A program made the translations under genes and the position numbers. The notes beneath the pieces are model-generated. The model made no database searches. It saw only the letters and a program-made list of their open reading frames with translations, and was not told the DNA's origin. From NCBI GenBank assembly GCA_002394235.1, contig DGTF01000003.1, forward strand, positions 1 through 29,066: DNA of 29,066 nucleotides. Reading direction: 5' to 3'. The first letter of the stretch is position 1; every line of letters starts with the position of its first letter. The DNA is from Eubacterium sp. UBA4343 (GTDB taxonomy: Bacteria > Bacillota > Clostridia > Lachnospirales > Lachnospiraceae). This document shows, one piece after another, positions 1-9,221 of this stretch.

Positions 1-1331
<1,331 letters not shown>

Positions 1332-1375
1332 TTACTCCTTTTTCTTATGCTTTCATGATACCTGCTTTTGGCATC

Positions 1376-1406
1376 AAAAAAAAGGCAATGTAATTCTGCA
1401 TTGCCT
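1376..1406 (-). terminator. Rho-independent terminator of the asp23-fakA operon
   Basis: On the minus strand the arm AGGCAATG (1399-1406), an eight-base loop and the arm CATTGCCT (1383-1390) form a perfect 8 bp stem. It is followed directly by a run of eight T residues (1376-1383). It starts 9 bases after the fakA stop and separates fakA from the GH1 gene. Confidence 0.9.
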
Positions 1407-1414
1407 CTCTTGCA

Positions 1415-3028
1415 TCATTCGACTCCGATGAAGAAACTGTATACCGGTTGTTCACCGTTCTGTACATCGACATCGACTTCGTAGTTTTCTGCAATATACT
1501 GTTCCAGTTCACTGCACTGTTCTTCCGTCGCATCTTTGCCGCGGATCAGTGTAATGATCTCACTGTCATCATCGCACATGGCATCGATCAGATACTTCGC
1601 TGCGCCGACTGCGTCATGGTCGGTATGAATGATGTCATGTTCGAGAATCGACATATAGTCGCCCGCATGGATCTCATTGCCGTCCACCGTTGTATCTTTG
1701 ATCGCATATGTGACGGAGCCGCTCTTTACATGGGCGACTGCATCGAGCATGTTGTCCTTGTTGGCTTCCGGCGTATCATCCGGATTGAAGACGATGCAGC
1801 TGCTGATGCCCTGCAGGATGCTCTTGGTCTCGATGACGATGATATCCTTGTCTTTCGTAACATGTGCAGCCTGCTTGGCAGCCATGATGATGTTGGAGTT
1901 ATTCGGCAGGATGAAGATATGACGGGCATGGATGCCGGCAATGGCATCAATGAAGTCCTGTGTGGAAGGATTCATCGTCTGTCCGCCCGATACCACGACA
2001 TCACACCGGTAATCCTTGAAGAGCTTGGCAAGACCATCGCCTGCAGCGACAGCGATAATACCGTATTCTTTCTCTTCGACCGGCTTCTCTGCTTCTTCGA
2101 TAATGGATGGCTTGAGGTCATCCTGAATGTTTTCGATCTGCACCTTGGAGAATGTACCGTAGCGCTGACCGAGCAGCAGGATTTCACCCGGTGTCATGGT
2201 ATTGACGCGGAGTCTGACTTCATCTTCAGAAGCGATCACCGTGATCTTGTTGGCAAGCTGTTCCAGCTGGCGGCGGAAACGCTCTTCCTTGAAGGAAAGC
2301 TTTCCCTGGCGGCTGAGCTGCAGAATATATTCGGTTCTGTAGCCGGAAGCCTTTTCGTTCTTTTCTTCTGCCTTGACTTCCTGTACAGCCCCTTCCTGTA
2401 TCGGGGTTCCGTCCAGATATGCCCTGAAGCCGTCCAGCACTGCCAGAAGGCCGCTGCCGCCGGAGTCAACGACATGTGCTTCCTTCAGAACCGGAAGCAG
2501 TTCCGGAGTTCTCTGCAGGGAAGCATCGGCTGCTTCGCATACACAGTGCATATACGGCTGGAACTCGGAATCCGGATTTTCTTCGGCATATGCCGTTCCG
2601 GCTTCGCATGCCTCGCGGATGACGGTAAGAATCGTTCCTTCAACCGGTCTCATGACTGCCTTGTAGGCAAGTCTTGAACCGTTGGCCAGCGCTTCGGCAA
2701 ATTCCGCAACCGAGATTTCTTCCTTTTCCTTGACGGCCTGATAAAAGCCGCGGAAGATCTGGGAAAGGATAACACCGGAGTTGCCGCGTGCTCCCATCAG
2801 CAGTCCTCTGGAAAGTGTCTTGGCAACGACCGGCAGGGAATCACTGCCGCTCTTTCTGACCTCGGAAATACCGTTGGTAAATGTCAGAGACATATTTGTT
2901 CCGGTATCACCGTCCGGTACCGGGAACACGTTTAATTCATTGATCCAATCCTTTTTGGCATCCAGATTCTGGGCGCCGGTTAAAAACATATGCGCCAGAA
3001 GACTGGCGTCAATTGTATTTTCAGCCAA
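1415..3028 (-). CDS. fakA: Fatty acid kinase FakA (YloV/DAK-like, DhaL plus DegV-like domains)
   Basis: FakA phosphorylates fatty acids held by FakB proteins so that exogenous fatty acids can enter phospholipid synthesis. The 537-residue length fits the family. Residues 1-200 are a DhaL (dihydroxyacetone-kinase-like) domain with FPVPDGDTGTNM at 35-46, whose Asp39 and Asp41 would hold the Mg-ATP. GARGNSGVILSQ follows, and then GGSG before a linker rich in E and K. The C-terminal part, from about residue 310, is DegV-like (YGIIAVAAGDGL, VVSGGQTMNPS, ILPNNSNI). The start is a TTG at 3026-3028 preceded by a perfect AGGAGG. The gene follows the Asp23-family gene after 20 bases, the conserved yloU-yloV arrangement. 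No FakB partner is visible in this window. Confidence 0.95.
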   Translation of the reverse strand: MAENTIDASLLAHMFLTGAQNLDAKKDWINELNVFPVPDGDTGTNMSLTFTNGISEVRKSGSDSLPVVAKTLSRGLLMGARGNSGVILSQIFRGFYQAVKEKEEISVAEFAEALANGSRLAYKAVMRPVEGTILTVIREACEAGTAYAEENPDSEFQPYMHCVCEAADASLQRTPELLPVLKEAHVVDSGGSGLLAVLDGFRAYLDGTPIQEGAVQEVKAEEKNEKASGYRTEYILQLSRQGKLSFKEERFRRQLEQLANKITVIASEDEVRLRVNTMTPGEILLLGQRYGTFSKVQIENIQDDLKPSIIEEAEKPVEEKEYGIIAVAAGDGLAKLFKDYRCDVVVSGGQTMNPSTQDFIDAIAGIHARHIFILPNNSNIIMAAKQAAHVTKDKDIIVIETKSILQGISSCIVFNPDDTPEANKDNMLDAVAHVKSGSVTYAIKDTTVDGNEIHAGDYMSILEHDIIHTDHDAVGAAKYLIDAMCDDDSEIITLIRGKDATEEQCSELEQYIAENYEVDVDVQNGEQPVYSFFIGVE

Positions 3029-3036
3029 AACAATAT

Positions 3037-3042
3037 CCTCCT
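3037..3042 (-). promoter_or_regulatory. Strong Shine-Dalgarno that fixes a TTG start for fakA
   Basis: The minus strand reads AGGAGG here, 8 bases before the TTG at 3026-3028. No ATG lies between the site and the first conserved residues of FakA, so the TTG is very likely the true start. Confidence 0.8.
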
Positions 3043-3048
3043 AAGAGA

Positions 3049-3405
3049 TCAGTCTATTACCCGTACGCCTTCCACAATGATGCGTACATGCTCCACCTTC
3101 ATCCCGGTAAACTCCTCAAGCTGGTACTTTACACTGTCGATCAGATTCTGCGCCACGGTCGAAATACTCACACCGTAGGCGATGATTACATGGAATTCCA
3201 GAGAGATTTTATTCGCATTTATGGTTACGTTGATGCCGTGCTTCAGGCTGTCCTTCTTCAGAAGACGCACGAGGCCGTCTTTCATATTGACGGCAGCCAT
3301 TCCGACGATTCCGAAGCACTCAACAGCGACACTTCCGGCATAGGTAGCGATGACATCAGGATTGATGACGACTTCGCCAAGTTCCGAATTTACCCGTCCT
3401 TTCAT
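3049..3405 (-). CDS. Asp23/Gls24 family protein (YloU-like)
   Basis: A 118-residue Asp23/Gls24 (DUF322) protein. Visible family features are the opening NSELGEVVINPDVIATYAG, the central VECFGIVGMA, and the C-terminal pattern VAQNLIDSVKYQLEEFTGMKVEHVRIIVEGV. Members are small cytoplasmic or membrane-associated proteins linked to envelope stress. The copy next to fakA is widely conserved in Firmicutes, although its biochemical role is not settled. The ATG is preceded by AAAGGAG. The protein has no signal peptide or membrane segment. It is first in a two-gene operon with fakA (20-base gap), driven by the promoter at 3495-3523. Confidence 0.92.
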   Translation of the reverse strand: MKGRVNSELGEVVINPDVIATYAGSVAVECFGIVGMAAVNMKDGLVRLLKKDSLKHGINVTINANKISLEFHVIIAYGVSISTVAQNLIDSVKYQLEEFTGMKVEHVRIIVEGVRVID

Positions 3406-3494
3406 CTCCTGCTCCTTTCTGGTATCGATGATTTATGGATTTGTGAGCGGTTGCCTGTCCGGCAATTCCGAAAAAACCCAATTTAACAGCTTTT

Positions 3495-3523
3495 AGTATA
3501 GCGTAAAAGATCGTGCTTGTGAA
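3495..3523 (-). promoter_or_regulatory. Sigma-A-type promoter of asp23-fakA
   Basis: The minus strand carries TTCACA (3518-3523), a 17-base spacer and TATACT (3495-3500). It lies about 90 bases upstream of the Asp23-family start. The -10 box matches the consensus at five of six positions and the -35 box is weaker. Confidence 0.65.
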
Positions 3524-3631
3524 GCGAAACCTGCCGACTCAGCCTTTTTTCGTCTTTCTCCATTGGGAGCAGCTTCTGCATAATGGTAGTTGAACTTCGG
3601 ACTGAATTATTTCGATCTGTAAGCGCAGAAG

Positions 3632-3676
3632 GAGCGCAGGTGGATTTTCTGCTTTGGCATAAATCCGTCTGCGCTC
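3632..3676. terminator. Long inverted repeat after eda (possible terminator or transcript-end hairpin)
   Basis: GAGCGCAG at 3632-3639 pairs with CTGCGCTC at 3669-3676, and GGATTT at 3642-3647 pairs with AAATCC at 3661-3666. The result is a 14 bp stem with a 2x2 internal loop and a 13-base apical loop. Eda stops 64 bases upstream on the minus strand, so the hairpin may end the uronate operon. However, no U-tract follows in that direction. On the plus strand a weak TTTCTT follows, but no plus-strand gene precedes it. Confidence 0.45.
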
Positions 3677-3739
3677 TTTCTTATACGTTTTTTCTGATAT
3701 CTTCTCCTTTCCGATGGTACTGCTCTTAATCTGTAAGCT

Positions 3740-4405
3740 TTAAGCGTTTCGCGCGCGGATCCTGTCGGTGGCTTCCCTGGACAGAGCAGTGATTTCTGCA
3801 AAGCGACCATCTTCGATCAGGTTCTTCGGGCAGACCCAGCTTCCGCCGACAGCCGAAACACAGGAAAGCTTCAAATACTCTTCCATATTATCGCTGTTTA
3901 CGCCTCCGGTGGGAAGAAATTTGAGATCCGGAAAGGGGGCGTGGAGCGCCTTGATGGCGGATACGCCTCCATAGAGCTTTGCCGGGAAAAATTTAACCAT
4001 GGAGAGCCCCATCCGGACACATTCGGTAATTTCCGTGGGGGTTGCGCATCCCGGGACGATCGGAATTTCGTTTTCCTGACAGTACCGGACGATATCGGCG
4101 GAAAATCCGGGGGCTACGATAAACTGCGCACCGTTTTCCAGAGCCTGTACGCATTGTGTCATGGTCAGGACCGTTCCTGCTCCGACATGCATGTCCGGCA
4201 CTTCATGAGAGACGTTTGCAATGGCCTGAGCCGCTGCCCTTGTGCGGAAGGTAATCTCCATGAAGTTAATACCTCCTGCAAGAAGAGCCTTTGCCAGCGG
4301 AACGGCGTTATCTGCGTGATCGAGCGCGACTACCGGGACGATTCCGGTAATCGCAATCTGCTCTGGGAACTTCGATTGTGATGCTGAAGAATTATTGGTA
4401 TTCAT
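3740..4405 (-). CDS. eda: KDPG aldolase (2-dehydro-3-deoxy-phosphogluconate / 4-hydroxy-2-oxoglutarate aldolase)
   Basis: This class I aldolase splits 2-keto-3-deoxy-6-phosphogluconate into pyruvate and glyceraldehyde-3-phosphate, the last step of glucuronate breakdown. The 221-residue TIM-barrel protein shows the family landmarks in order: FMEITFRT (catalytic Glu50), VGAGTVL (75-80), QFIVAPGF, PGCATPTEI, and VKFFPA with the Schiff-base Lys138, then PTGGVN. The length is normal, with a short extra Asn/Ser-rich N-terminus. Its ATG overlaps the kdgK stop as ATGA, with CGGAGGA inside kdgK, so the two genes should be translationally coupled. It is the last gene of the cluster. Confidence 0.96.
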   Translation of the reverse strand: MNTNNSSASQSKFPEQIAITGIVPVVALDHADNAVPLAKALLAGGINFMEITFRTRAAAQAIANVSHEVPDMHVGAGTVLTMTQCVQALENGAQFIVAPGFSADIVRYCQENEIPIVPGCATPTEITECVRMGLSMVKFFPAKLYGGVSAIKALHAPFPDLKFLPTGGVNSDNMEEYLKLSCVSAVGGSWVCPKNLIEDGRFAEITALSREATDRIRARNA

Positions 4406-5373
4406 TTTGATTCCTCCGTAGTGAAATGCGCATGGGTAAACTGCTGCAGTATGTGTCGGTCGGGAAGCGCGTCATTATCTCCGGGCGCGGCAATCATAAG
4501 CGCTCCCATGGCATTGCCTCTCCGAACGGCTTCTTGCATATCCAGGCTTTCGAGCAGTGCGGAAAGGACACCTGCGGCAAAGGCATCTCCGGCGCCGACC
4601 GTATCGACAATTTGTGGTACAAAGAATCCGGGGACGTCTCCTCTTTCACCGTCAATGGTCTGATAATAAGCTCCCTGCGCGCCGTTTTTGATGATGACGG
4701 CTTTTTGTGTGCCATGTTCAAAGTAATAATCGGCGATCGCTTCCGGTTTACTCTTCCCGGTCAGGAGTCTTCCTTCGGCGATTCCCGGCATCACAAGATC
4801 GGATCGAAAAGCCAGAGCGTTGATTCTGGAGATCATCTGGTCTTCGGACTTCCAAAGGCTGAGGCGCAAATTGGGATCAAAGGTGAGGAACGGTCGATTA
4901 GCGGCGCTCCACGCCATATCCTGAATCCGAAGGGATGTTTCATAACAGCTTTCAGAGAGAGCGGCCGTAATCCCGGTCAGGTGGATGATATCGTTATCGG
5001 AGGCGGAAATATTCGCAAGCGAATCCGGAGATAGGTGCGATGCAGCCGAGGTTTTTCGCATATAAAAAACTTCAGGGTCTCCCTGCTCCGTCTTCGTTTT
5101 AAAATAGGTTCCGGTCAGATGGTCAGGGTCAATCTTTACCGCCGTCGTGTCAATGTGTTCTTTTTGCATTTTGCCGAGCAGAAAGCGGCCGGCAAAGTCA
5201 TCGCCTACCGCAGAGAGGTAGGTTACCGTGTGACCAAGCCTTGAAAGACCGATGGATACATTGAGTTCTGCTCCGGCTGCCGCCTTCTGAAAATGTGTGA
5301 CTTCAGAAAAACTTCCGGTTTCCTGCGGAATCCAGACAAGCAGCGGCTCTCCAAAAGTCAGTACATGTGTCAT
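4402..5373 (-). CDS. kdgK: 2-keto-3-deoxygluconate kinase (PfkB family)
   Basis: This cytoplasmic kinase phosphorylates 2-keto-3-deoxygluconate with ATP to give KDPG, the substrate of the adjacent aldolase. The 323-residue protein has the PfkB fold. Near the N-terminus are GEPLLVWIP and the substrate-loop glycine motif AAAGAELNVSIGLSRLG (31-47). The second PfkB signature, DTVGAGDAFAAG (257-268), carries the catalytic Asp263. PfkB specificity is hard to assign from sequence alone, and KDG kinase is chosen because the gene overlaps eda and follows uxuA and uxuB. The start is supported by GGAGG about 8 bases upstream. A 127-base gap separates it from uxuB. Confidence 0.9.
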   Translation of the reverse strand: MTHVLTFGEPLLVWIPQETGSFSEVTHFQKAAAGAELNVSIGLSRLGHTVTYLSAVGDDFAGRFLLGKMQKEHIDTTAVKIDPDHLTGTYFKTKTEQGDPEVFYMRKTSAASHLSPDSLANISASDNDIIHLTGITAALSESCYETSLRIQDMAWSAANRPFLTFDPNLRLSLWKSEDQMISRINALAFRSDLVMPGIAEGRLLTGKSKPEAIADYYFEHGTQKAVIIKNGAQGAYYQTIDGERGDVPGFFVPQIVDTVGAGDAFAAGVLSALLESLDMQEAVRRGNAMGALMIAAPGDNDALPDRHILQQFTHAHFTTEESK

Positions 5374-5500
5374 GTTGTTACCTCCGGCGTTATGGTATAA
5401 GCTATGGACTTCCCGACATCATGAATTTACGTAATTCTCATACAGCGATAGTTCGTGGATGTCCGAGAGTAGAAACAGGTAATTTTACGTGTGAAAATTT

Positions 5501-6346
5501 TCAGACTCCGGAATAAGCGGAAAATCCGCCGTCGATCGGGATGACAACGCCTGTGACAAAGCCGGACATTTTCTCATTCAGCAGATACAGCAGGGTTCCG
5601 TTGAGCTCTTCTGGTTCTCCAAAGCGGTTCATAGGTGTCGCCGCAAGGATTTTTTTTGTCCGAGCAGTCGGATTGCCATCGGCGTCAAACAGAAGGTCCC
5701 GGTTCTGATTTGTCACAAAAAATCCAGGCGCCAGTGCATTGACGCGTATGCCGGCTCTGGAGAAGTGAACGGCAAGCCACTGAGTAAAATTACTGATGGC
5801 AGCTTTTGCTCCGCTGTATGCGGGGATCTTTGTCAGTGGGGTGAAAGCGTTCATAGAGGAAATGTTGATGATGCTTACGTTCTTCTTCCCGATCATATCC
5901 TTTGCGAAAACCTGTGTAGGAAGCAGGGTGCCGATGAAATTGAGGCTGAATACAAACTGCACGCCCTGTGGATCGAGATCGAAAAAGCTCACCGTTTCCG
6001 GATCCATTTCGTCGCCGGGTTCGAAATATTCCTTGTCTGTATTTGCCCTTTTGTTGTTGCCGCCGGCACCGTTGAGAAGAATGTCGCAGCTTCCGAGATC
6101 GGTGAGAACCTGTTCGTGTACCTGCTTCAGGCTTTCAAGCTCCAGAACATTTGCCTTATATGCCTTTGCGATTCCGCCGGAAGCGCAGATCTCGTCGGCT
6201 ACTTTCTGAGCGGCTTCCTGGTTCAAATCCAGGAGAGCAACCTTTGCTCCCTGTTCTGCGAGTACTTTTGAGAACATCCCGCACAATACACCGCCGGCAC
6301 CGGTCACAACCGCTACTTTATCGTTGATATCTAATGAATAATCCAT
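5501..6346 (-). CDS. uxuB: SDR-family D-mannonate oxidoreductase (fructuronate reductase, UxuB type of Gram-positives)
   Basis: It probably reduces D-fructuronate to D-mannonate with NAD(P)H. The 281-residue protein is a classical short-chain dehydrogenase: VAVVTGAGGVLCGMF (13-27) is the dinucleotide-binding glycine motif, LLNGAGG is the NNAG-like segment, and INISSMNAF with AYSGAKAAISNF gives the catalytic Ser-Tyr-x3-Lys. IDGGFSAYSGV closes the protein. This differs from the long-chain UxuB of E. coli and resembles the SDR used in Firmicute glucuronate operons (YjmF type). Function is assigned from its position between uxuA and kdgK. AGAGG precedes the ATG. The leader to uxuA carries unusual iterated repeats. 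Confidence 0.88.
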   Translation of the reverse strand: MDYSLDINDKVAVVTGAGGVLCGMFSKVLAEQGAKVALLDLNQEAAQKVADEICASGGIAKAYKANVLELESLKQVHEQVLTDLGSCDILLNGAGGNNKRANTDKEYFEPGDEMDPETVSFFDLDPQGVQFVFSLNFIGTLLPTQVFAKDMIGKKNVSIINISSMNAFTPLTKIPAYSGAKAAISNFTQWLAVHFSRAGIRVNALAPGFFVTNQNRDLLFDADGNPTARTKKILAATPMNRFGEPEELNGTLLYLLNEKMSGFVTGVVIPIDGGFSAYSGV

Positions 6347-6366
6347 GTTTTTTCCTCTCTTTATCC

Positions 6367-6419
6367 AATGTTCGATAATTAAATGTTCGAGTTTAAATGT
6401 TCGAGTATTAATTGTTCCA
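6367..6419. repeat. Four tandem iterons of AATGTTCGA between uxuA and uxuB
   Basis: Copies of AATGTTCGA start at 6367, 6382 and 6396, and a degenerate fourth (ATTGTTCCA) starts at 6411. The period is therefore 14-15 bases. The A/T-rich linkers TAATTA, GTTTA and GTATTA are themselves alike. On the coding strand the unit reads TCGAACATT. The array fills most of the 84 bases between the uxuA stop and the uxuB ribosome site. Confidence 0.85.
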
Positions 6420-6430
6420 TTATGAAAGGC

Positions 6431-7501
6431 TCAATTACGGCTGTTTTTCTCGATGGCCTCCCAGAGACCATTGATATAGGCGGCGCCAAGCGCACGGTCA
6501 TAAAGTCCGTAACCGGGCATGGCTTTTTCGCCCCAGATCATTCTTCCGTGATCGGGTCGGATGGGGCCGTCAAAACCGATATCGTGCAGAGCTTTTACGA
6601 TTTCATACATATCAAAGGAACCGTCTGAGGAAAGATGCGCCGCCTCCTCGAAGTCCTGCTGTGAATGGAACTTGAGATTCCGAACATGCGCAAAGTGAAT
6701 TCTTCCCTTCAGGGAACGAATGATATCGGGGAGATCATTCTGTAGATTTGTTCCAAGGGAACCGGTGCATAAGGTAACGCCGTTATGCGGATCATCGACC
6801 ATATGCATCATGCGAAGGAGGTTTTCTTTGTTGATTATGATTCTGGGAAGTCCGAAGACACTCCATGCCGGATCATCCGGGTGGATCGCCATATAGATAT
6901 CGTACTTCCGGCAGACCGGCATGATTCTCTCCAGGAAATATTTCAGGTTGTCGAACAGGTCCTCTTCTGTTACTCCTTTATATTCGGCAAAGAGCTCCTT
7001 GACATGTGCCATGCGTTCCGGTTCCCATCCCGGCATGACAGATCCGTTCATGTCGCAGGCAATGGACTGGAACATTTCTTCGGGAATCAGTGCATCCACA
7101 GCCTTCTGGGTATAGGCAAGTACGGTGGAGCCGTCCGGCCGTTTCCGCGCCAGCTCTGTTCTGGTCCAGTCAAAGACCGGCATAAAGTTGTAGCAGACCA
7201 TATGGATATCTTCTTTTCCGAGATTCTCGAGCGTTTCGATATAGTGATCGATCAATACATCCCGATCCGGTTTTCCAAGCTTGATATCTTCATGTACATT
7301 TACGCTTTCAATTCCGGCTATCTCCAGGCCCGCAGATTCCACCTCTTCTTTTAAGGCGTTAATGCGCTCCCGGCTCCAGACCTCTCCCGGTTCTGTATCA
7401 TACAGGGTAGTAATCACTCCCCGGACGCCCGGGATCTGACGGATCTGTTCGAGGGTGACGGTGTCGAATTTTTTTCCATACCATCGCAGTGTCATTTCCA
7501 T
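6431..7501 (-). CDS. uxuA: Mannonate dehydratase
   Basis: UxuA dehydrates D-mannonate to 2-keto-3-deoxygluconate using a divalent metal. The protein is 356 residues, the usual length, and opens with MEMTLRWYGKKFD, characteristic of UxuA. Other family segments are PGVRGVITTLYD, VHEDIKLG, the CTGSLGTN loop (a metal-ligand cysteine in the family), HFAHVRNLKF (metal-binding histidine) and IRPDHGRMIWGE near the C-terminus, followed by GYGLYDRALGAAYINGL. The ATG is preceded by AAGGAG. It lies 87 bases downstream of uxaC and 84 bases upstream of uxuB in the same orientation. Confidence 0.97.
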   Translation of the reverse strand: MEMTLRWYGKKFDTVTLEQIRQIPGVRGVITTLYDTEPGEVWSRERINALKEEVESAGLEIAGIESVNVHEDIKLGKPDRDVLIDHYIETLENLGKEDIHMVCYNFMPVFDWTRTELARKRPDGSTVLAYTQKAVDALIPEEMFQSIACDMNGSVMPGWEPERMAHVKELFAEYKGVTEEDLFDNLKYFLERIMPVCRKYDIYMAIHPDDPAWSVFGLPRIIINKENLLRMMHMVDDPHNGVTLCTGSLGTNLQNDLPDIIRSLKGRIHFAHVRNLKFHSQQDFEEAAHLSSDGSFDMYEIVKALHDIGFDGPIRPDHGRMIWGEKAMPGYGLYDRALGAAYINGLWEAIEKNSRN

Positions 7502-7588
7502 GGTTCTTTTTCTCCTTTTCGTTTGCAGAGCATGTGTTCTATCTGGATTGTGAGGAAAATGCTTTCTCTCTCCCGGTTCTTTATCTCT

Positions 7589-8992
7589 TTACAATTCAAA
7601 ATATTCTTTCGCGTTCCGCAGGGAAATGCGTTCAATCAGATCGTTCAGATAACCGCGATCATCCGGATATTCTCCGTTTTCCACCCACTGTCCGATCTTT
7701 CGACATAAGATTCTCCGATAGTATTCATGTCGAGAAAAAGACAGGAAGCTTCGGGAATCTGTTACCATACCAATGGAGGTCGAGAGCAGACCGAGATTGG
7801 CAAGACTGTCCATCTGCTGCTCCATTCCTCTACGGTGATCGCAGAACCACCAGGCGGTACCCAGCTGAATCTTTCCGCGGATGCCGCGGGAGTTACTCTG
7901 GTAATTACCTGCCATTGCCGCAAGCATGTCTGCGTCTTTCGGATTCAGGTAGTACAGGATGGTTTTGGGAAGCTCATCTGTCTGATCCATAGCATTCAGC
8001 AGAGCGGCGAGCTCCGGCGCATAATTGAAATCATTGATGCTGTCGAATCCGGTATCCGGTCCGAGTTTCCGGTACATGCGAGTGGAAGTGTTTCGGATGG
8101 CTCCGATGTGAAGCTGCATGGCAAGGTCTCTGTACGCGTACATTTTCCCCAGGTATGTCAGCAGGAATCCGTGGTACATTCCACAGTCTGTTTCTGTGAG
8201 CGCCTCACCGCGCAGTCTTTTCTGCAGGATCTTGTTTACCTGGTCCTCCGTGGCCGGGATATAGAAGTGATTCTCCAGACTGTGGTCTGTGACACGGCAC
8301 CCGGCTTTTACAAAAAAGTCAAGACGAAGCTCCAGAGCTTTTAGAATGCCTTTGATATTGTCGCAGGGGACATTCGTAAGATCTTCCAGTTTCTTGAGAT
8401 ATTCCGGAAAACCCTCCTTCTCAATGCCGAGCGCCTTTTCCGGACGGAATGTCGGATAGACGTGAAAGGCATCTTCTTCCGATGCGAGAAGCTCATGATA
8501 ATGCAGGGAGTCTGCGGGGTCATCCGTGGTGCAGAGAACCTGAACCTGCATCCTTTTCAGCAGGTTTCGGACGGAAAAATCCTTTTGGGAAAGCTTTTGG
8601 TTGCAGGTATTCCAGATTTCCGGAGCGGTTTCCGGAGAAAGACACTCGTCAATTCCGAAATATCTCTGAAGTTCGAGATGCGTCCAGTGATACAGCGGGT
8701 TCCCAACGCTGTTCCGGATGGTATCCGCCCATGCCAGGAATTTTTCGTAGGGATCCCCGTCACCGGTGACAAGTTCTTCCGGAACTCCGTTTGCCCTCAT
8801 TGCGCGCCATTTATAGTGATCTCCGGCAAGCCAGGCTTCGGTAATGCTGCGATAGCACGGGTCCTCATAGATCTCTTGAGGGCTGAGATGATTGTGGTAG
8901 TCGATAATGGGGCTTCGGCTGGCCGCGCTGTGATATAGTTCGCGGGCGATATCCGTGTCGAGAAGAAAATCCGGATCCATAAATTTTTTCAT
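7589..8992 (-). CDS. uxaC: Glucuronate isomerase
   Basis: UxaC isomerises D-glucuronate to D-fructuronate (and galacturonate to tagaturonate), the entry step of the pathway. The 467-residue length is typical. The N-terminus KKFMDPDFLLDTDIARELYH and the metal-binding DYHNHLSP motif (His33, His35) of this amidohydrolase-like family are clear. Other conserved pieces are LCTTDDP, LHIGAIRN with FDSINDF, and STSIGMVTDSRSFLSFSRHEYYRR near the C-terminus. CGGAGGA precedes the ATG. It is the first gene of the minus-strand cluster, divergent from an AraC regulator across 229 bases that hold promoters for both. No galacturonate-arm enzymes (UxaA, UxaB) are present. Confidence 0.97.
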   Translation of the reverse strand: MKKFMDPDFLLDTDIARELYHSAASRSPIIDYHNHLSPQEIYEDPCYRSITEAWLAGDHYKWRAMRANGVPEELVTGDGDPYEKFLAWADTIRNSVGNPLYHWTHLELQRYFGIDECLSPETAPEIWNTCNQKLSQKDFSVRNLLKRMQVQVLCTTDDPADSLHYHELLASEEDAFHVYPTFRPEKALGIEKEGFPEYLKKLEDLTNVPCDNIKGILKALELRLDFFVKAGCRVTDHSLENHFYIPATEDQVNKILQKRLRGEALTETDCGMYHGFLLTYLGKMYAYRDLAMQLHIGAIRNTSTRMYRKLGPDTGFDSINDFNYAPELAALLNAMDQTDELPKTILYYLNPKDADMLAAMAGNYQSNSRGIRGKIQLGTAWWFCDHRRGMEQQMDSLANLGLLSTSIGMVTDSRSFLSFSRHEYYRRILCRKIGQWVENGEYPDDRGYLNDLIERISLRNAKEYFEL

Positions 8993-9042
8993 GTGATTCC
9001 TCCGTGTTTCTTTCTGCTTTTACAAGGGAACTGTTAGATCCT

Positions 9043-9071
9043 ATGATACCTGGTCTGCTTCGGAGGGCCAA
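9043..9071 (-). promoter_or_regulatory. Probable uxaC operon promoter
   Basis: On the minus strand TTGGCC (9066-9071), 17 bases and TATCAT (9043-9048) sit about 50 bases before the uxaC start. The -10 box matches five of six consensus positions and the -35 box four. Confidence 0.55.
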
Positions 9072-9092
9072 TTGTGTTCCTTGTCGGATACA

Positions 9093-9121
9093 TTGCAAAA
9101 ATTGCTGTATCATGATATGCT
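9093..9121 (+). promoter_or_regulatory. Possible promoter of the AraC regulator gene
   Basis: TTGCAA (9093-9098), a 17-base spacer and TATGCT (9116-9121) lie about 100 bases before the regulator start. Each box matches four of six positions. The segment also contains related words (TTGCAAAAA, ATGCAAACG) that could be half-sites for the regulator itself. Confidence 0.35.
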
Positions 9122-9221
9122 CTTCGAAAATGCAAACGGTCTGGTTAGCGAAAAGGTATGTGATGGACAAGGCGGTAAGTAAGGGTGAGATGCATGGAAC
9201 AACCCGCATCAGGGGGCAGAA

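Larger units (their letters stand above)
3406..3739. other. Gene-free interval between eda and the asp23 promoter
   Basis: This 334-base stretch holds the asp23-fakA promoter (3495-3523) and a long inverted repeat (3632-3676). A short T-rich patch lies near 3688-3693. No convincing gene was seen on either strand. It is the left junction of the sugar-acid block. Confidence 0.6.

Noticed and set aside
1448..2677. Long plus-strand open frame opposite fakA
   Set aside because: It has no ribosome site and no recognisable motifs, and lies entirely within FakA.
6347..6430. Iterated motifs considered as a CRISPR array
   Set aside because: Units are only 14-15 bases including the linker, far shorter than CRISPR repeat plus spacer, and no cas genes are present.
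9001..9221. Search for a catabolite-repression (cre) site in the uxaC-araC gap
   Set aside because: No sequence close to the usual TGWAANCGNTNWCA pattern was found by eye.
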